Shown here: one piece after another, positions 51,110 to 60,168 of the stretch
Numbering within the stretch: the stretch's first letter is position 1
Layout of the letters: the number at the start of each line of letters is the position of its first letter
Source: Sandaracinus sp.
GTDB lineage: Bacteria; Myxococcota_A; Polyangia; Polyangiales; Houyiibacteriaceae
Assembly (NCBI GenBank): GCA_002699025.1
Contig: PABA01000232.1
Coordinates: forward strand, 58,398-122,397
Length of the DNA: 64,000 nt
Direction of reading: 5' to 3'
Translations under genes and position numbers: made by a program
The notes under the pieces: generated by a model
Told to the model about the DNA's origin: nothing
Databases searched by the model: none
What the model saw: the letters and a program-made list of their open reading frames with translations, nothing else

Positions 51110-51694
51110 ATGTCCCACGACCCGACCGACGTGCACCGCTCGGCGTCCCACCTCGCCCGGAACATCCGCGCGCTGCGCGAGGCGCGGGGTCTGAGCCAGG
51201 CGCAGCTCGCGAAGCTCTCGGGCATCCCGCGGCCCACCTGGGCGAACCTCGAGAGCGGCGCGGCGAACCCGACGCTCGCCGTGCTCCTCAAGGTCTCGGC
51301 GACGCTCCAGGTCTCCCTCGAGGAGCTCGTCGGGCCGCCCCGCACGGCCGCGCGCCTCTACGGGAAGGGCGAGCTGAGGACGCGGCGCCGCGGGCGGGTC
51401 GAGATCCGCGACCTGCTCCCGGACCCGATGCAGGGGCTCCAGATGGAGCGCATGGAGCTCCCGCCGGGCGGCGCCATGACGGGCATCCCGCACACGGCGG
51501 GCACGCGCGAGTACCTCTGCTGCGAGCGTGGCACGATCCGCCTGACGGCGAGCGGCGAGTCCTGGGATCTCTCGGTCGGCGACGTGCTGGTCTTTCGCGG
51601 CGACCAGAAGCACGCCTACCGGAACCCGGGTCGGGGCGTGGCCGTGGCCTACACGGTCGTCGCGCTCGCGCCGCCGCCGAGCACCCAGCGCTGA
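51110..51694 (+). CDS. XRE-family regulator with C-terminal cupin
   Basis: 194 aa. Residues 15-75 form a helix-turn-helix (NIRALREARGLSQAQLAKLS, then PRPTWANLESGAANPTL) of the Cro/C1 type. Residues 110-190 are a cupin barrel (MELPPGGAM, EYLCCERGTIRLT, GDVLVFRGDQKHAYRNPG). This architecture senses a small molecule and represses or activates nearby genes (family knowledge). Its target is unknown. TAATCT ends exactly 6 nt before the ATG, the clearest leaderless example in the window. Confidence 0.9.
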   Translation: MSHDPTDVHRSASHLARNIRALREARGLSQAQLAKLSGIPRPTWANLESGAANPTLAVLLKVSATLQVSLEELVGPPRTAARLYGKGELRTRRRGRVEIRDLLPDPMQGLQMERMELPPGGAMTGIPHTAGTREYLCCERGTIRLTASGESWDLSVGDVLVFRGDQKHAYRNPGRGVAVAYTVVALAPPPSTQR

Positions 51695-51723
51695 GCGCTC
51701 GAGGCGGCCGGCCCCGGACGCGT

Positions 51724-51752
51724 CGAGGCCCGGCCGAGACGACCGGGCCTCG
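51724..51752. terminator. bidirectional terminator
   Basis: cgaggcccgg and ccgggcctcg pair perfectly over 10 bp around a 9-nt loop. It lies between the convergent XRE-cupin gene (stop 51694) and the Gly-rich gene (stop 51770). Confidence 0.75.
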
Positions 51753-51769
51753 AGACGGCGTCGAGCGCG

Positions 51770-52243
51770 CTACTTCTTGAAGCCGCCGCCCTTGCCGCCG
51801 TAGCCGCCCTTGTCGTAGCCGCCGGCGCCCTTGTCGTAGCCGCCGCCCATCTTCCCACCGGGCGCGCCGCCCATCTTCCCACCGGGCGCGCCGCCCTTGT
51901 CGTAGCCGCCGCCCATCTTCTGCGCGGGCGGCGCGGCCTTGCCGCCGTGGTAGCCGGCCTTCCCGTAGCCGGGCGTCTTGCCCATCTTGTCCGCCGGCAC
52001 GCCGCCGGGCGGGCCACCCTTCTCGGCCATGCCGGCCGCGCCCGGGTACTGCTTGCCCGCGACCGCGCCACCGGGCGGGCCCTGCTTCTCCGCCATGCCG
52101 CCGGCGCCCCCGGCCTGCACCACGCCGTGCTGCCGGAGCACGTCGAGCGTGACGTCCGCGGCGTAGCTCGCCGCCGTGTGATTGACCCCTTGCATGCGGC
52201 TCATGTAGGCCTGGATGAGCGCCTCGCGTAGCTGGTGATACAT
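51770..52243 (-). CDS. Gly-rich repeat protein with short helical N-terminus
   Basis: 157 aa; GGAGGG lies 3 nt before the ATG at 52243. Residues 1-45 are helical (MYHQLREALIQAYMSRMQGV...). The remaining 110 residues are Gly/Lys/Pro/Tyr/Met repeats such as PGGKMGGGYDKGGYGG, with paired PGG-KMG and GGYDKG modules and a basic end. The tail is predicted to be disordered. Such sequences occur in RNA-binding, phase-separating or surface proteins, but none can be chosen here. No signal peptide. Confidence 0.7.
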   Translation of the reverse strand: MYHQLREALIQAYMSRMQGVNHTAASYAADVTLDVLRQHGVVQAGGAGGMAEKQGPPGGAVAGKQYPGAAGMAEKGGPPGGVPADKMGKTPGYGKAGYHGGKAAPPAQKMGGGYDKGGAPGGKMGGAPGGKMGGGYDKGAGGYDKGGYGGKGGGFKK

Positions 52244-52298
52244 CGTCCCTCCGTCCGCGGCCTTCGCCGCGCGGGCGAGCATACCACCGCGAACGTCA

Positions 52299-52376
52299 CT
52301 CTCGGGCACGGGCTCTCGGGCACGGGCTCTCGGGCACGCGCTCTTGGGGACGGGCTCTCGGGCCCGGGCTCTCGGC
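52299..52376. repeat. 14-bp tandem repeat, about 5.5 copies
   Basis: ctctcgggcacggg is repeated from 52299, with increasing substitutions rightward. It lies in the 207-bp gap between the Gly-rich gene start and the RND gene stop. Confidence 0.85.
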
Positions 52377-52450
52377 CCTGCCCGCCGTCGCCGGGACGCG
52401 CGCCGTCTTCGGCGCCGCCCCTCGACGTCGACGACAGGGAGCGGGCCGCC

Positions 52451-55400
52451 CTACTCCGCCGGCCCAGTCGACTCGACGGTCCCGCGCGCGCCGCGGATGC
52501 GCGCGCCCAGGCGCTGCCGCCAGAGCCGGAAGTCCTCGAAGATCGAGTAGAGCGTCGGGACCATGACCAGCGTGAGCACGGTCGCCACGGCCAGGCCCGC
52601 GATGACGGCGATGGCCATGGGCCCCCACCAGGCCGCGCTCTGGCTCCCGACGATCAGCTCGAACTTCCGGAAGTCGATGCTCACGCCGATGGCCATGGGG
52701 ATGAGCCCGAGCACGGTCGTGATGGCCGTGAGCACGACCGGCCGGAAGCGCGTCAGGCCCGCCTGGACCAGCGCGTCGAAGGTCTCGATGCCCTTCGCCT
52801 GGAGCTGCTGCACGTAGTCGAGCAGCACGATCGCGTTGTTCACGACGATGCCCGCGAGCGAGATGATCCCGAGGCCGGTCATCATCACGCCGAAGGGCAT
52901 GCCGGTCGCGACCAGCCCCCAGAGCACGCCCACCAGCGAGAGCACGACCGACGCCAGGATGATCAGCGGCATGTCGAAGCGGTTGAACTGGTAGACGAGC
53001 ACGCCGAGGATCAGCGCGATGGCGATCAGGAAGGCGTTCCCCAGGAACTCCTGCGTCTCCGCCTGCTCGTCGTTCGAGCCCCCGAGCTCGAGGTGGTAGC
53101 CCTCGGGGAGCTCGGCGTCGTCGATGTAGGCGAGCACCTCCTGCTGCACGGCGTTCGCGTTGTAGCCCTCGGCCACGTCGCCCGTGATGCTGACGACCAG
53201 GTCCTGGTCGAGGTGGCGGATGGCCCCCGAGCCGCCGGCGAGCTCGTAGGAGGCGACCGTCGAGAGGGGCACGGGGAAGGTGTCCGGGCTGGTGTCCTCG
53301 CGGCCGTCGATGCGGAGCGCCAGCACGGACTGGAGGTCGTCCCGGTGCTCGGGCGCGACCTCGACGACGATGTCGTACTCGTCCTCTCCGTCGCGGAGCG
53401 TGCTCGCCTTCTGGCCCGCCACGGCGGCCCGCACCGTGCTCGCCACCGCCTGGGTGCTCGCCCCGACGCGCTTGGCCGCGCCCCGGTCGATGCGGAGGCG
53501 CATCTCGGGCCGGCCGACCCGGTAGTCGTCCGTGAGGTCCGTCGTGCCCTCGATGCGCTCGGCGATCTCCCGCCGCACGCGCGCCGCGATGGCACCGAGG
53601 CGGTGGAAGTCCTCGCCGGAGACGCGAACGTCCACGGGCTTGCCGACGGGCGGGCCCATGTTCTCCTTCTCGATGCGGAACTCCGCGCCGGGGATGGACG
53701 CGACCAGATCGCGGAGCCGATCGATGGTCTCCGTCGTCGGCTCCACGCGGATCTGCTCGCCCTCGCGCGCCGTGTTCCGATCGGGCAGGAAGTCGACGGT
53801 CACGCGCGCGTGGTTGGCGGCGTTGGCCGATCCCGCGACCGGGTCCTGGCTGCCGGCGACGCCCACCTCGGCGACGAAGACGTCGACGTTCTCCTGCTGG
53901 GCGAGGATCCCCTCGACCTCGCGGACGAGCCGGTCGGTGGCCTCCAGGTCCGTGCCGATGGGCGCCCGCACGGAGACGAAGGCGCGGTTGGGCTCGGTCT
54001 CCGGGAAGAACTCGACGCCGTGGTTCAGGGCGCCGTACGCCATGAAGGTGCCGACGAGGCTCGCCAGGCCGATGAAGCCCGACGCGTAGCGGTGGCGGAT
54101 GGACCACTCGAGCACGGCCTTGTAGCGGCTCATCACGAAGCCGAGCTCGGCCTCGTCGCCGGCGGCGACCTCGCGCGTGGTCTTCGCCTTCTTCATCAGC
54201 CGCGAGGTGAAGACCGGGACCATCATCACGGCGACGACCAGCGAGCAGACGAGCACGATGACGATGGTCTTGGGCAGGTAGCCCATGAACTGGCCCATGA
54301 TGCCGGTCCAGAAGAGGAGCGGCGCGAAGGCGGCCACGGTCGTCGCGGTCGAGGCGGCCACGGCGCCCGCGACCTCCTTGGTGCCCTCGATGCTCGCCGT
54401 GACGAGGTCTTCCCCTTCCTCGACGTGCCGGTAGATGTTCTCGACGAGCACGATGGCGTTGTCCACCAGCATGCCGAGCGCCATGATCAGCCCGAAGAGG
54501 ACGATCATGTTCAGCGTCATCCCGAAGAGGGAGATGACGACGAACGCGAGCAGCATCGAGAGCGGGATGGCCAGCGCGACGAAGAAGGAGTTGCGCAGGC
54601 CCATGAAGAAGACGAGGACGCCGACCACCAGGAGCAGGCCGGTGATGATCCCGTTCTCGAGCTCGCCGACCATGTCGTAGACCATCTTCGATTGGTCGGC
54701 GAGGACGCGGTACTCGACGCCCTCGGGCCAGCCCTCGGCCTGCTCGGCGACGAGCGCCTTCACCGCCTCGGCGATCTCGACGATGTTCGCGCCGGTGCGC
54801 TTCGAGACGGCGAGGGAGACGGCCGGCTGGCCGTTCATGCGGGCGTAGGTCTCCCGGTCCGCGAAGCCGTCGATCACCCGGCCGATGTCGCGCACGAAGA
54901 CCGGCCGGTCGCCGACGCGCTTGACCGCCACGTCCTCGATGTCCCGCGGGTCGTCGAACTCGCCCGGCACACGCAGCAGCACGTTCGCGCTCCCCGCGCG
55001 GACGTCGCCCCCGGGGACGTTCACGTTCTCCTCGGCGATGGCGCCGACGACGTCGTTCAGCGAGAGCCCGTAGTGGGAGAGGCGCTGGGGGTCGACCTGC
55101 ACCTGGATCTCGCGCTCGCGCCCGCCGCTGAGCTCCGCGTCGAGCACGCCGGGGATGCGCCGCACCTCGTCCTCGAGCTCCTCGCCGAGCTCCTTCAGCG
55201 CGACCTCGTCGATGGGCCCGCCGATGGTGACGAGCATGATCGGCAGATCGCTGAAGTTGATCTCCTGGATCTCGGTCTCTTCCGCGTCCTCCGGGATCTC
55301 CGTCCGTCCGCGGCTGACCCGATCGCGCACCCGCTGGAGCGCGTCCTGGATGTCCACCTCCGGCTCGAACTCGAGCATGATCATGCTCAAGCCCTCGTAG

Positions 55401-55645
55401 GAGGTGCTGGTCATCTTCTTCAGGTCCTTCACCCCGGCGAGCTCGTTCTCGAGCGGGATGGTGACCAGGGTCTCGATGTCCGAGGGAGAGACGCCGATGT
55501 AGGGCGTCGTCACCGTCACCACCGGGATCTGCACGTCCGGGTTCGCCTCGCGCGGGAGCGCGAAGTAGGTCGCGAGCCCGAAGGCGGTGACGCAGAAGAC
55601 GGTCAGGTAGACGAACGCCCGCCGATGGACGAGCCAGGCGATCAT
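52451..55645 (-). CDS. RND-family efflux pump inner-membrane transporter
   Basis: 1064 aa, usual AcrB size. Twelve helices with two large periplasmic loops. The N-terminus LVHRRAFVYLTVFCVTAFGL and PREANPDVQIPVVTVTT, the helix-4 proton-relay segment GMLVDNAIVLVENIYR, and the C-half GIISLAGIVVNNAIVLLDYV are diagnostic of the HAE-1/HAE-like branch. It exports drugs, lipids or solvents using the proton gradient together with the adaptor encoded upstream; the outer-membrane channel is not in this operon. The ATG overlaps the adaptor stop (ATGA). Confidence 0.94.
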   Translation of the reverse strand: MIAWLVHRRAFVYLTVFCVTAFGLATYFALPREANPDVQIPVVTVTTPYIGVSPSDIETLVTIPLENELAGVKDLKKMTSTSYEGLSMIMLEFEPEVDIQDALQRVRDRVSRGRTEIPEDAEETEIQEINFSDLPIMLVTIGGPIDEVALKELGEELEDEVRRIPGVLDAELSGGREREIQVQVDPQRLSHYGLSLNDVVGAIAEENVNVPGGDVRAGSANVLLRVPGEFDDPRDIEDVAVKRVGDRPVFVRDIGRVIDGFADRETYARMNGQPAVSLAVSKRTGANIVEIAEAVKALVAEQAEGWPEGVEYRVLADQSKMVYDMVGELENGIITGLLLVVGVLVFFMGLRNSFFVALAIPLSMLLAFVVISLFGMTLNMIVLFGLIMALGMLVDNAIVLVENIYRHVEEGEDLVTASIEGTKEVAGAVAASTATTVAAFAPLLFWTGIMGQFMGYLPKTIVIVLVCSLVVAVMMVPVFTSRLMKKAKTTREVAAGDEAELGFVMSRYKAVLEWSIRHRYASGFIGLASLVGTFMAYGALNHGVEFFPETEPNRAFVSVRAPIGTDLEATDRLVREVEGILAQQENVDVFVAEVGVAGSQDPVAGSANAANHARVTVDFLPDRNTAREGEQIRVEPTTETIDRLRDLVASIPGAEFRIEKENMGPPVGKPVDVRVSGEDFHRLGAIAARVRREIAERIEGTTDLTDDYRVGRPEMRLRIDRGAAKRVGASTQAVASTVRAAVAGQKASTLRDGEDEYDIVVEVAPEHRDDLQSVLALRIDGREDTSPDTFPVPLSTVASYELAGGSGAIRHLDQDLVVSITGDVAEGYNANAVQQEVLAYIDDAELPEGYHLELGGSNDEQAETQEFLGNAFLIAIALILGVLVYQFNRFDMPLIILASVVLSLVGVLWGLVATGMPFGVMMTGLGIISLAGIVVNNAIVLLDYVQQLQAKGIETFDALVQAGLTRFRPVVLTAITTVLGLIPMAIGVSIDFRKFELIVGSQSAAWWGPMAIAVIAGLAVATVLTLVMVPTLYSIFEDFRLWRQRLGARIRGARGTVESTGPAE

Positions 55646-56799
55646 TCCGCGTCCTCGCCGAGCTGCGCGACGGGGCCGGCCTCCTCGTCGAAGACCACGC
55701 GGCCGCTCTCACAGCAGCGCCCCTCGCGCGCCACCAGCAGGGTGTCGCCCTCGGCGAGCTCCCGATGGCCCGTGACGACGACCTCGTCCCCGGCGGAGAC
55801 GCCGCTGGCGACGATGATCTGGTCCCGCACGACGCGCTCGACCTCGACCGGGCGCCAGTGCGCGACGCCGTCCCGATGCACGAAGACGCCGTTCTCGGAG
55901 ACGCGCGTGACCAGCACGTACTGGGGCAGGACGATGCGCGGCTCGGCGGCGCCGGCGTGGATCTCGACCTGGGCGATCATGCCCGGGAGGAGCTCGCCCT
56001 CGGGGTTCTGGACCTCGACGTCGACGGAGAAGGCGCGGGTCTGGAGGTCCGCCGCCGGGCTGATGCGGAGCACGCGCCCCTCGAAGGGCTCGCCACGCGC
56101 GTTCGTCCAGACGCGGGCCTCCATGCCCGGGCGGAGCGCGACGACGTCCCGGTCGGGCACGGCGAGGTTCACGTGCACCGGGTCGAGCTGCACCAGGCGG
56201 ATGGCCGGCGCGCCCGGCGGAGCCACCTCACCGCGCTCGATGTCGACGGCGGCGATGGTGCCGGCGAAGGGCGCGCGGATGGTGGCGCGGCCGGCCTGCA
56301 CCTGGGCGGTCCGGACGGCGGCCTGGGCGGCGTCGACGCGGGCCTGGGCGGCGTCGCGCTGCTGCTCGCTGATGGCGCCGCCGAGCCGCTCGGCCCGATC
56401 GAGCTCGCGCTGGGCGGCGTCGAGCTCGACCCGCGCCTGCGCGAGCCGGGCCCCGTGGCTCGCCGCGTCCACGCGGGCGAGCACCTGGTTTCGCCGGACC
56501 TCCTCACCCTCTTCGACCTGCACGGCCTCGACGTAGCCGCCGAGCGCGGCCGCGAGGAGCGCGTCGCGCGAGCCCTCCACCTCGCCGGGGAGGCGCAGCG
56601 TGAGGTCGGCGGGCGAGGGCGTGACCGTGGCCGTCTCGACGCGCGTCGCGCGCGGGGCCGGCGTCTCCACCGGGCCCGAGCTGGACGACGAGGAGGACTC
56701 GGTCGACTCGGCGGCCTCGCTCTCGTGGCCGTCCGCCGAGGCGGATCCGCAGGCGAGGGCCAGGCAGAGGGGGAGCGCGCCGAGGGTGCGCGTTCTCAT
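55642..56799 (-). CDS. RND efflux periplasmic adaptor (membrane fusion protein)
   Basis: 385 aa with lipobox ALAC (Cys17) and a Ser-rich stretch at 35-41. Lipoyl halves (GYVEAVQVEEGEEVRRNQVL, then IRAPFAGTIAAVDIERGEV) flank a coiled-coil hairpin of about 100-160. A beta-barrel and membrane-proximal domain follow. It bridges the RND pump to an outer-membrane channel. The C-terminus includes an unusual CC pair (EGRCCESG). Both ends overlap the neighbouring genes by 4 nt. Confidence 0.93.
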   Translation of the reverse strand: MRTRTLGALPLCLALACGSASADGHESEAAESTESSSSSSSGPVETPAPRATRVETATVTPSPADLTLRLPGEVEGSRDALLAAALGGYVEAVQVEEGEEVRRNQVLARVDAASHGARLAQARVELDAAQRELDRAERLGGAISEQQRDAAQARVDAAQAAVRTAQVQAGRATIRAPFAGTIAAVDIERGEVAPPGAPAIRLVQLDPVHVNLAVPDRDVVALRPGMEARVWTNARGEPFEGRVLRISPAADLQTRAFSVDVEVQNPEGELLPGMIAQVEIHAGAAEPRIVLPQYVLVTRVSENGVFVHRDGVAHWRPVEVERVVRDQIIVASGVSAGDEVVVTGHRELAEGDTLLVAREGRCCESGRVVFDEEAGPVAQLGEDAE

Positions 56800-57404
56800 G
56801 AAGCGACTCCGTGGAAGAAGAGGGACACGATGCGTTCGGGGAGGTCGGGGGCGAGGGGCTCGCCGTGGAGCCAGAGCTGCAGTCGGGCGTCGACCATGCC
56901 CGTTAGCGCGTGAACGCCATCCATGAGGTCGAGGTCGCGGCGGACCTCGCCGCGGGCGCGGGCGAGCTCGAGCAGCTCGCGGACGCGCTCCTGGTGGCGG
57001 GCGCGGGTCGAGGTGAAGTCGAAGGTGGGCTGGCCGGGCTCGGGGCGGAGGTCGGCGCGCATGAGCAGGCGCATGCCCGTGGGCTCGGCCTCGAGGTAGG
57101 CGAAGAAGGCGCCGATGGCGTGGACGAGGTGGTCGCGGACGCGGACGCCCTCCGGCGGGTCGTCGCGGCCGAAGGAGTCGAGGGCCTCGGTCTCGGCGCG
57201 GAGGGCGGCGAGCCAGAGCGACTCCTTGCTGCCGAAGTGGTAGTAGAGCGCCGGCTTGGTGCAACCGGCGGCCTCGGCCACCTCGCGCACGGAGGTGGCG
57301 CCGTAGCCGCGGTCGGCGAAGAGGCGCGTGGCCACGCGGAGGATGCGGGCCTTGAGGCTCTCGGGGGTCGCCGGGGAGGCGTCGTGGAGCGGGTCGAGGG
57401 TCAT
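56796..57404 (-). CDS. TetR-family repressor of the efflux operon
   Basis: 202 aa from the ATG at 57404. The N-terminal helix-turn-helix reads ATRLFADRGYGATSVREVAE and AAGCTKPALYYHFGSKESLW, a clean TetR pattern. The C-terminal ligand domain is helical. It is the first gene of the tetR-adaptor-pump operon, with a palindrome just upstream, so autoregulation and control of the pump by a ligand are likely (inference). Its stop overlaps the adaptor start. Confidence 0.93.
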   Translation of the reverse strand: MTLDPLHDASPATPESLKARILRVATRLFADRGYGATSVREVAEAAGCTKPALYYHFGSKESLWLAALRAETEALDSFGRDDPPEGVRVRDHLVHAIGAFFAYLEAEPTGMRLLMRADLRPEPGQPTFDFTSTRARHQERVRELLELARARGEVRRDLDLMDGVHALTGMVDARLQLWLHGEPLAPDLPERIVSLFFHGVAS

Positions 57405-57438
57405 GCGCGGGGCGAGGGAGAGGGGGGGCTCGGTCAGC

Positions 57439-57456
57439 TTACCGACCGGTAGGTCA
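57439..57456. promoter_or_regulatory. near-palindromic TetR operator
   Basis: TTACCGACCGGTAGGTCA: the half-sites TTACCGACC and TGACCTACC agree at 7 of 9 positions. It overlaps the -10 end of the predicted promoter and lies 34 bp upstream of the repressor ATG. Confidence 0.6.
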
Positions 57457-57481
57457 CTAGCGCCATCCGGGGTCGGGTCAA
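57454..57481 (-). promoter_or_regulatory. promoter of the tetR-RND operon
   Basis: Minus strand TTGACC (57481-57476), 16-bp spacer, TAGTGA (57459-57454). The operator covers the start site, the usual arrangement for repression. From 57482 to 57890 no gene was found. Confidence 0.5.
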
Positions 57482-57897
57482 GCGTGAGCCGGCCGCGAAA
57501 GAAATTCCCGCGGGGCGGGGAAGGTGTGTCCGCCCGGCTCCGTATGCCAGCCCGTGAGACGCCGGGCCCGGGGAGGGAACCGGCGACCGGGCCACCTCTG
57601 GGGAGGGAGTGGCCCCTCACACCCCCCGCCGCCCGCGCGACCACACCCGCCGGGCGGCGTACTTAATTCCCCCCGGCCGGCTCGGCGGCGCTCGTGGAGG
57701 CCCGGGGAAGGCCGGAAGGCCTCGCGCAGGGCGCGCTGGGGACCGATGTCGCCACGACCCACCACTCGAGTAGCCGGCGACTGCGGAAGCCGAATGGGGT
57801 TCGCCCGACCCCCGAAGCGGCAGGGTCAGTCGCCACCTTCTGGAGGCTGGCCTTCGGCCTCCTACGGGATCGTTGAGCTTTTCCTCGACCGAACGAT

Positions 57898-57913
57898 GGG
57901 CACGGCCATTGCT
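57898..57913 (+). promoter_or_regulatory. sigma-54-like (-24/-12) promoter
   Basis: gGGCAC-N5-TTGCT matches the sigma-54 consensus TGGCAC-N5-TTGCW except at the first base. The invariant GG and GC doublets have the required spacing. It lies about 127 bp upstream of the transglutaminase-elicitor gene, with transcription expected from about 57924. Two direct copies of gtgctgaaaccg (58002-58025) sit in the leader. Confidence 0.5.
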
Positions 57914-58039
57914 AAGTAGGATGTCATCCGACAATGGAGGGGGATGTCGCACCCCATCGCACATCTTCCTCCCCCACGCGCCCGGTACTCGAACCGTACG
58001 GTGCTGAAACCGGTGCTGAAACCGGACACGGAGCCCCCC

Positions 58040-60049
58040 ATGAACCGTTCCCTTCTCCTCGGCGGCACGCTCGCCGCCCTCCTCGGCCTCGGCTGCAGCA
58101 CCGCCGCGCCCGATCCCAGCATCAAGGATCCGATCACCGACGACGCCGGCAAGGAAGACCGCTGGAACTGGCGCAACGCGCCGGAGCGCTTCGACGGCGA
58201 GTTCAACTACCACGTCGAGGATCTACCCCTCGAGGGCCGCGCCGAGCGCGACAGCTGGCCGAGCACCTACTGGCCGACCTACGAGGACGGCATCAACGCG
58301 CGCTGGCAGTCGAACGAGCTCAGCCCCGCCGAGAAGTACGACCTGGCCTTCAACGGCTGGGAGCTGCCCGAGGGCTTCATGGAGCTGCGCCCCTTCGACC
58401 GCTACCGGCCCGACCCGGAGAGCGGCTGGGACCCGGCCTACTACGAGCAGCTCGGCCCGCTCGCGAGCCACACGAGCCAGAACATGGGCAACCGGCGTGA
58501 CCGCGAGGCCGCCGTCGCCGACGAGGAGGACCACCGCCCGGACGAGTGGCCCGTCGAGACCTGGTGGGGCCTCTGCCACGCCTGGGTCCCCGCGGCGCTC
58601 CTCGAGGACCGGCCGCTCCGCGCCGTCGAGTATGGCGGCGTCACCTTCGAGGTGGGCGACATGGAGGCCCTCCTCATCGCCGCGTACAACCGCTCGAGCG
58701 CCGACATGATCGGCGGCCGCTGCAACGCCGGCTCGGGCGACTCGGAGGTCGAGCGGGACGAGCACGGGCGCGCCGTCGACGTGGACTGCCGCGACAGCAA
58801 CGCGGGCTCGCTGCACGTCATCGTGACGAACTACCTCGGCATGATGAACCGCGGCTTCGCCTTCGACCGCACCTACGACTACGAGGTCTGGAACCAGCCG
58901 GTGGTCGGCTACGAGATCACGAAGCAGGAGGAGATCGACGTGGCCCGCGCCAACGAGCTCCTCGGCCGGACCGGCGAGACCTACGAGTACAACGAGGACG
59001 CGGCCACGCTCTACGACGTGAACCTCTCGGTGGACTGGGTGACCGAGTCGCACGCCTCGACGACGCCGAACGACTCGGCCCGCTACACGCGCACGGACCG
59101 CTACACCTACATCCTCGAGGTCGACGCCGAGGGGAAGGTCATCGGCGGCGAGTACTACGGCAACAGCCGCGAGCAGCACCCGGACTTCCTCTGGAACCCG
59201 CGCCGCATCACGCGCAGCTCCGTGCCCTACCTCGACATCGACCGGGTGCGCATGCTCATCGAGATGAGCCGGGCGCCCGAGCAGCCGGACCCGGTCACGG
59301 GCGGCGAGCTCGTCGCCGAGGGCGCGGGCGGGATCGCCATCCCCGACAACGACGACGCGGGCATCACCTCGGCCGCGAACGTGATGGGCGAAGGCGCCGT
59401 GACCGGCGTGCGGGTGGCCCTGGACATCACGCACACCTACGTGGGCGACCTCCGCGTGGCGCTCCGCAAGGGCGACGTCGAGCGCGTCGTGCTCAACCGA
59501 GAGGGCGGCGGCAACGACGACATCGCCGAGACCTTCGACGTGACCGGCTTCGAGGGCGCCGACCCGAACGGCGACTGGACGCTGCACGTGAGCGACCACG
59601 CGGGGCGCGACACGGGCACGCTGAACGGCTGGACGCTGACCGTCATCACCGACGAGGCCGCCGAGCCCGTGGACCCCGAGCCGATGCCCGCCGAGGTGGT
59701 CCGCGCCGAGGGCGAGGGCGGCGTCGCCATCCCCGACGACGACGAGGCCGGCATCACGGCGACGGCCGAGGTCCCGGCGGGGGCGAGCGGCACCGTGAGC
59801 ATCGAGCTCGACATCACGCATAGCTGGCGCGGCGACCTCGAGGTGCGCGTGTCGCACGGGGAGCAGAGCTTCGTGCTGCACGACCGCGAGGGCGGCAGCG
59901 CCGAGAACCTGAGCGGGAGCTTCCCGCTCGACGCGACGGGCAACGCCTTCGAGGGCGACCCGGTCGGGACCTGGACGCTCCACGTGGCCGACCGCGCGGG
60001 CGCCGACACCGGCACGCTGAATTCCTGGGCCGTCGTGGTCACTCCGTGA
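58040..60049 (+). CDS. transglutaminase-elicitor lipoprotein with two P domains
   Basis: 669 aa with lipobox GLGC (Cys19). Residues 40-420 match the transglutaminase-elicitor fold first known from Phytophthora GP42. The nucleophile is Cys179 in WWGLCHAWVPAALLE, followed by YGGVTFEVGDMEALL; His259 (NAGSLHVIV) and Asp276 (GFAFDRTYD) could complete the triad. Two proprotein-convertase P domains follow (about 427-541 and 553-669), each with AIPDxDxAGI, GDLxV and GTLNxW. P domains usually follow serine proteases, so this pairing is unusual. The enzyme may cross-link or deamidate surface proteins. Confidence 0.85.
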   Translation: MNRSLLLGGTLAALLGLGCSTAAPDPSIKDPITDDAGKEDRWNWRNAPERFDGEFNYHVEDLPLEGRAERDSWPSTYWPTYEDGINARWQSNELSPAEKYDLAFNGWELPEGFMELRPFDRYRPDPESGWDPAYYEQLGPLASHTSQNMGNRRDREAAVADEEDHRPDEWPVETWWGLCHAWVPAALLEDRPLRAVEYGGVTFEVGDMEALLIAAYNRSSADMIGGRCNAGSGDSEVERDEHGRAVDVDCRDSNAGSLHVIVTNYLGMMNRGFAFDRTYDYEVWNQPVVGYEITKQEEIDVARANELLGRTGETYEYNEDAATLYDVNLSVDWVTESHASTTPNDSARYTRTDRYTYILEVDAEGKVIGGEYYGNSREQHPDFLWNPRRITRSSVPYLDIDRVRMLIEMSRAPEQPDPVTGGELVAEGAGGIAIPDNDDAGITSAANVMGEGAVTGVRVALDITHTYVGDLRVALRKGDVERVVLNREGGGNDDIAETFDVTGFEGADPNGDWTLHVSDHAGRDTGTLNGWTLTVITDEAAEPVDPEPMPAEVVRAEGEGGVAIPDDDEAGITATAEVPAGASGTVSIELDITHSWRGDLEVRVSHGEQSFVLHDREGGSAENLSGSFPLDATGNAFEGDPVGTWTLHVADRAGADTGTLNSWAVVVTP

Positions 60050-60106
60050 CCTGACGTCGTCGGTCCAACGTTCCATCCACAACACACCACACACGCATCC
60101 ACCCGA

Positions 60107-60149
60107 GGGCGGGGCGGCTTCGGCTGCCCCGCCTTCACTATTTTTCTTT
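60107..60149 (+). terminator. canonical intrinsic terminator with UUCG loop
   Basis: ggcggggcggc-ttcg-gctgccccgcc forms an 11-bp stem closed by a TTCG tetraloop. TTTTTCTTT follows 7 nt later. It is the only hairpin in the window I found with a clear T-run. Confidence 0.88.
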
Positions 60150-60168
60150 GGCTTGCCAGCGGGCCCGT

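Noticed and set aside
52235..56536. Plus-strand open frame of over 1400 codons opposite the RND operon
   Set aside because: It is the antisense reflection of GC-rich RND and adaptor genes, whose motifs are unambiguous on the minus strand.
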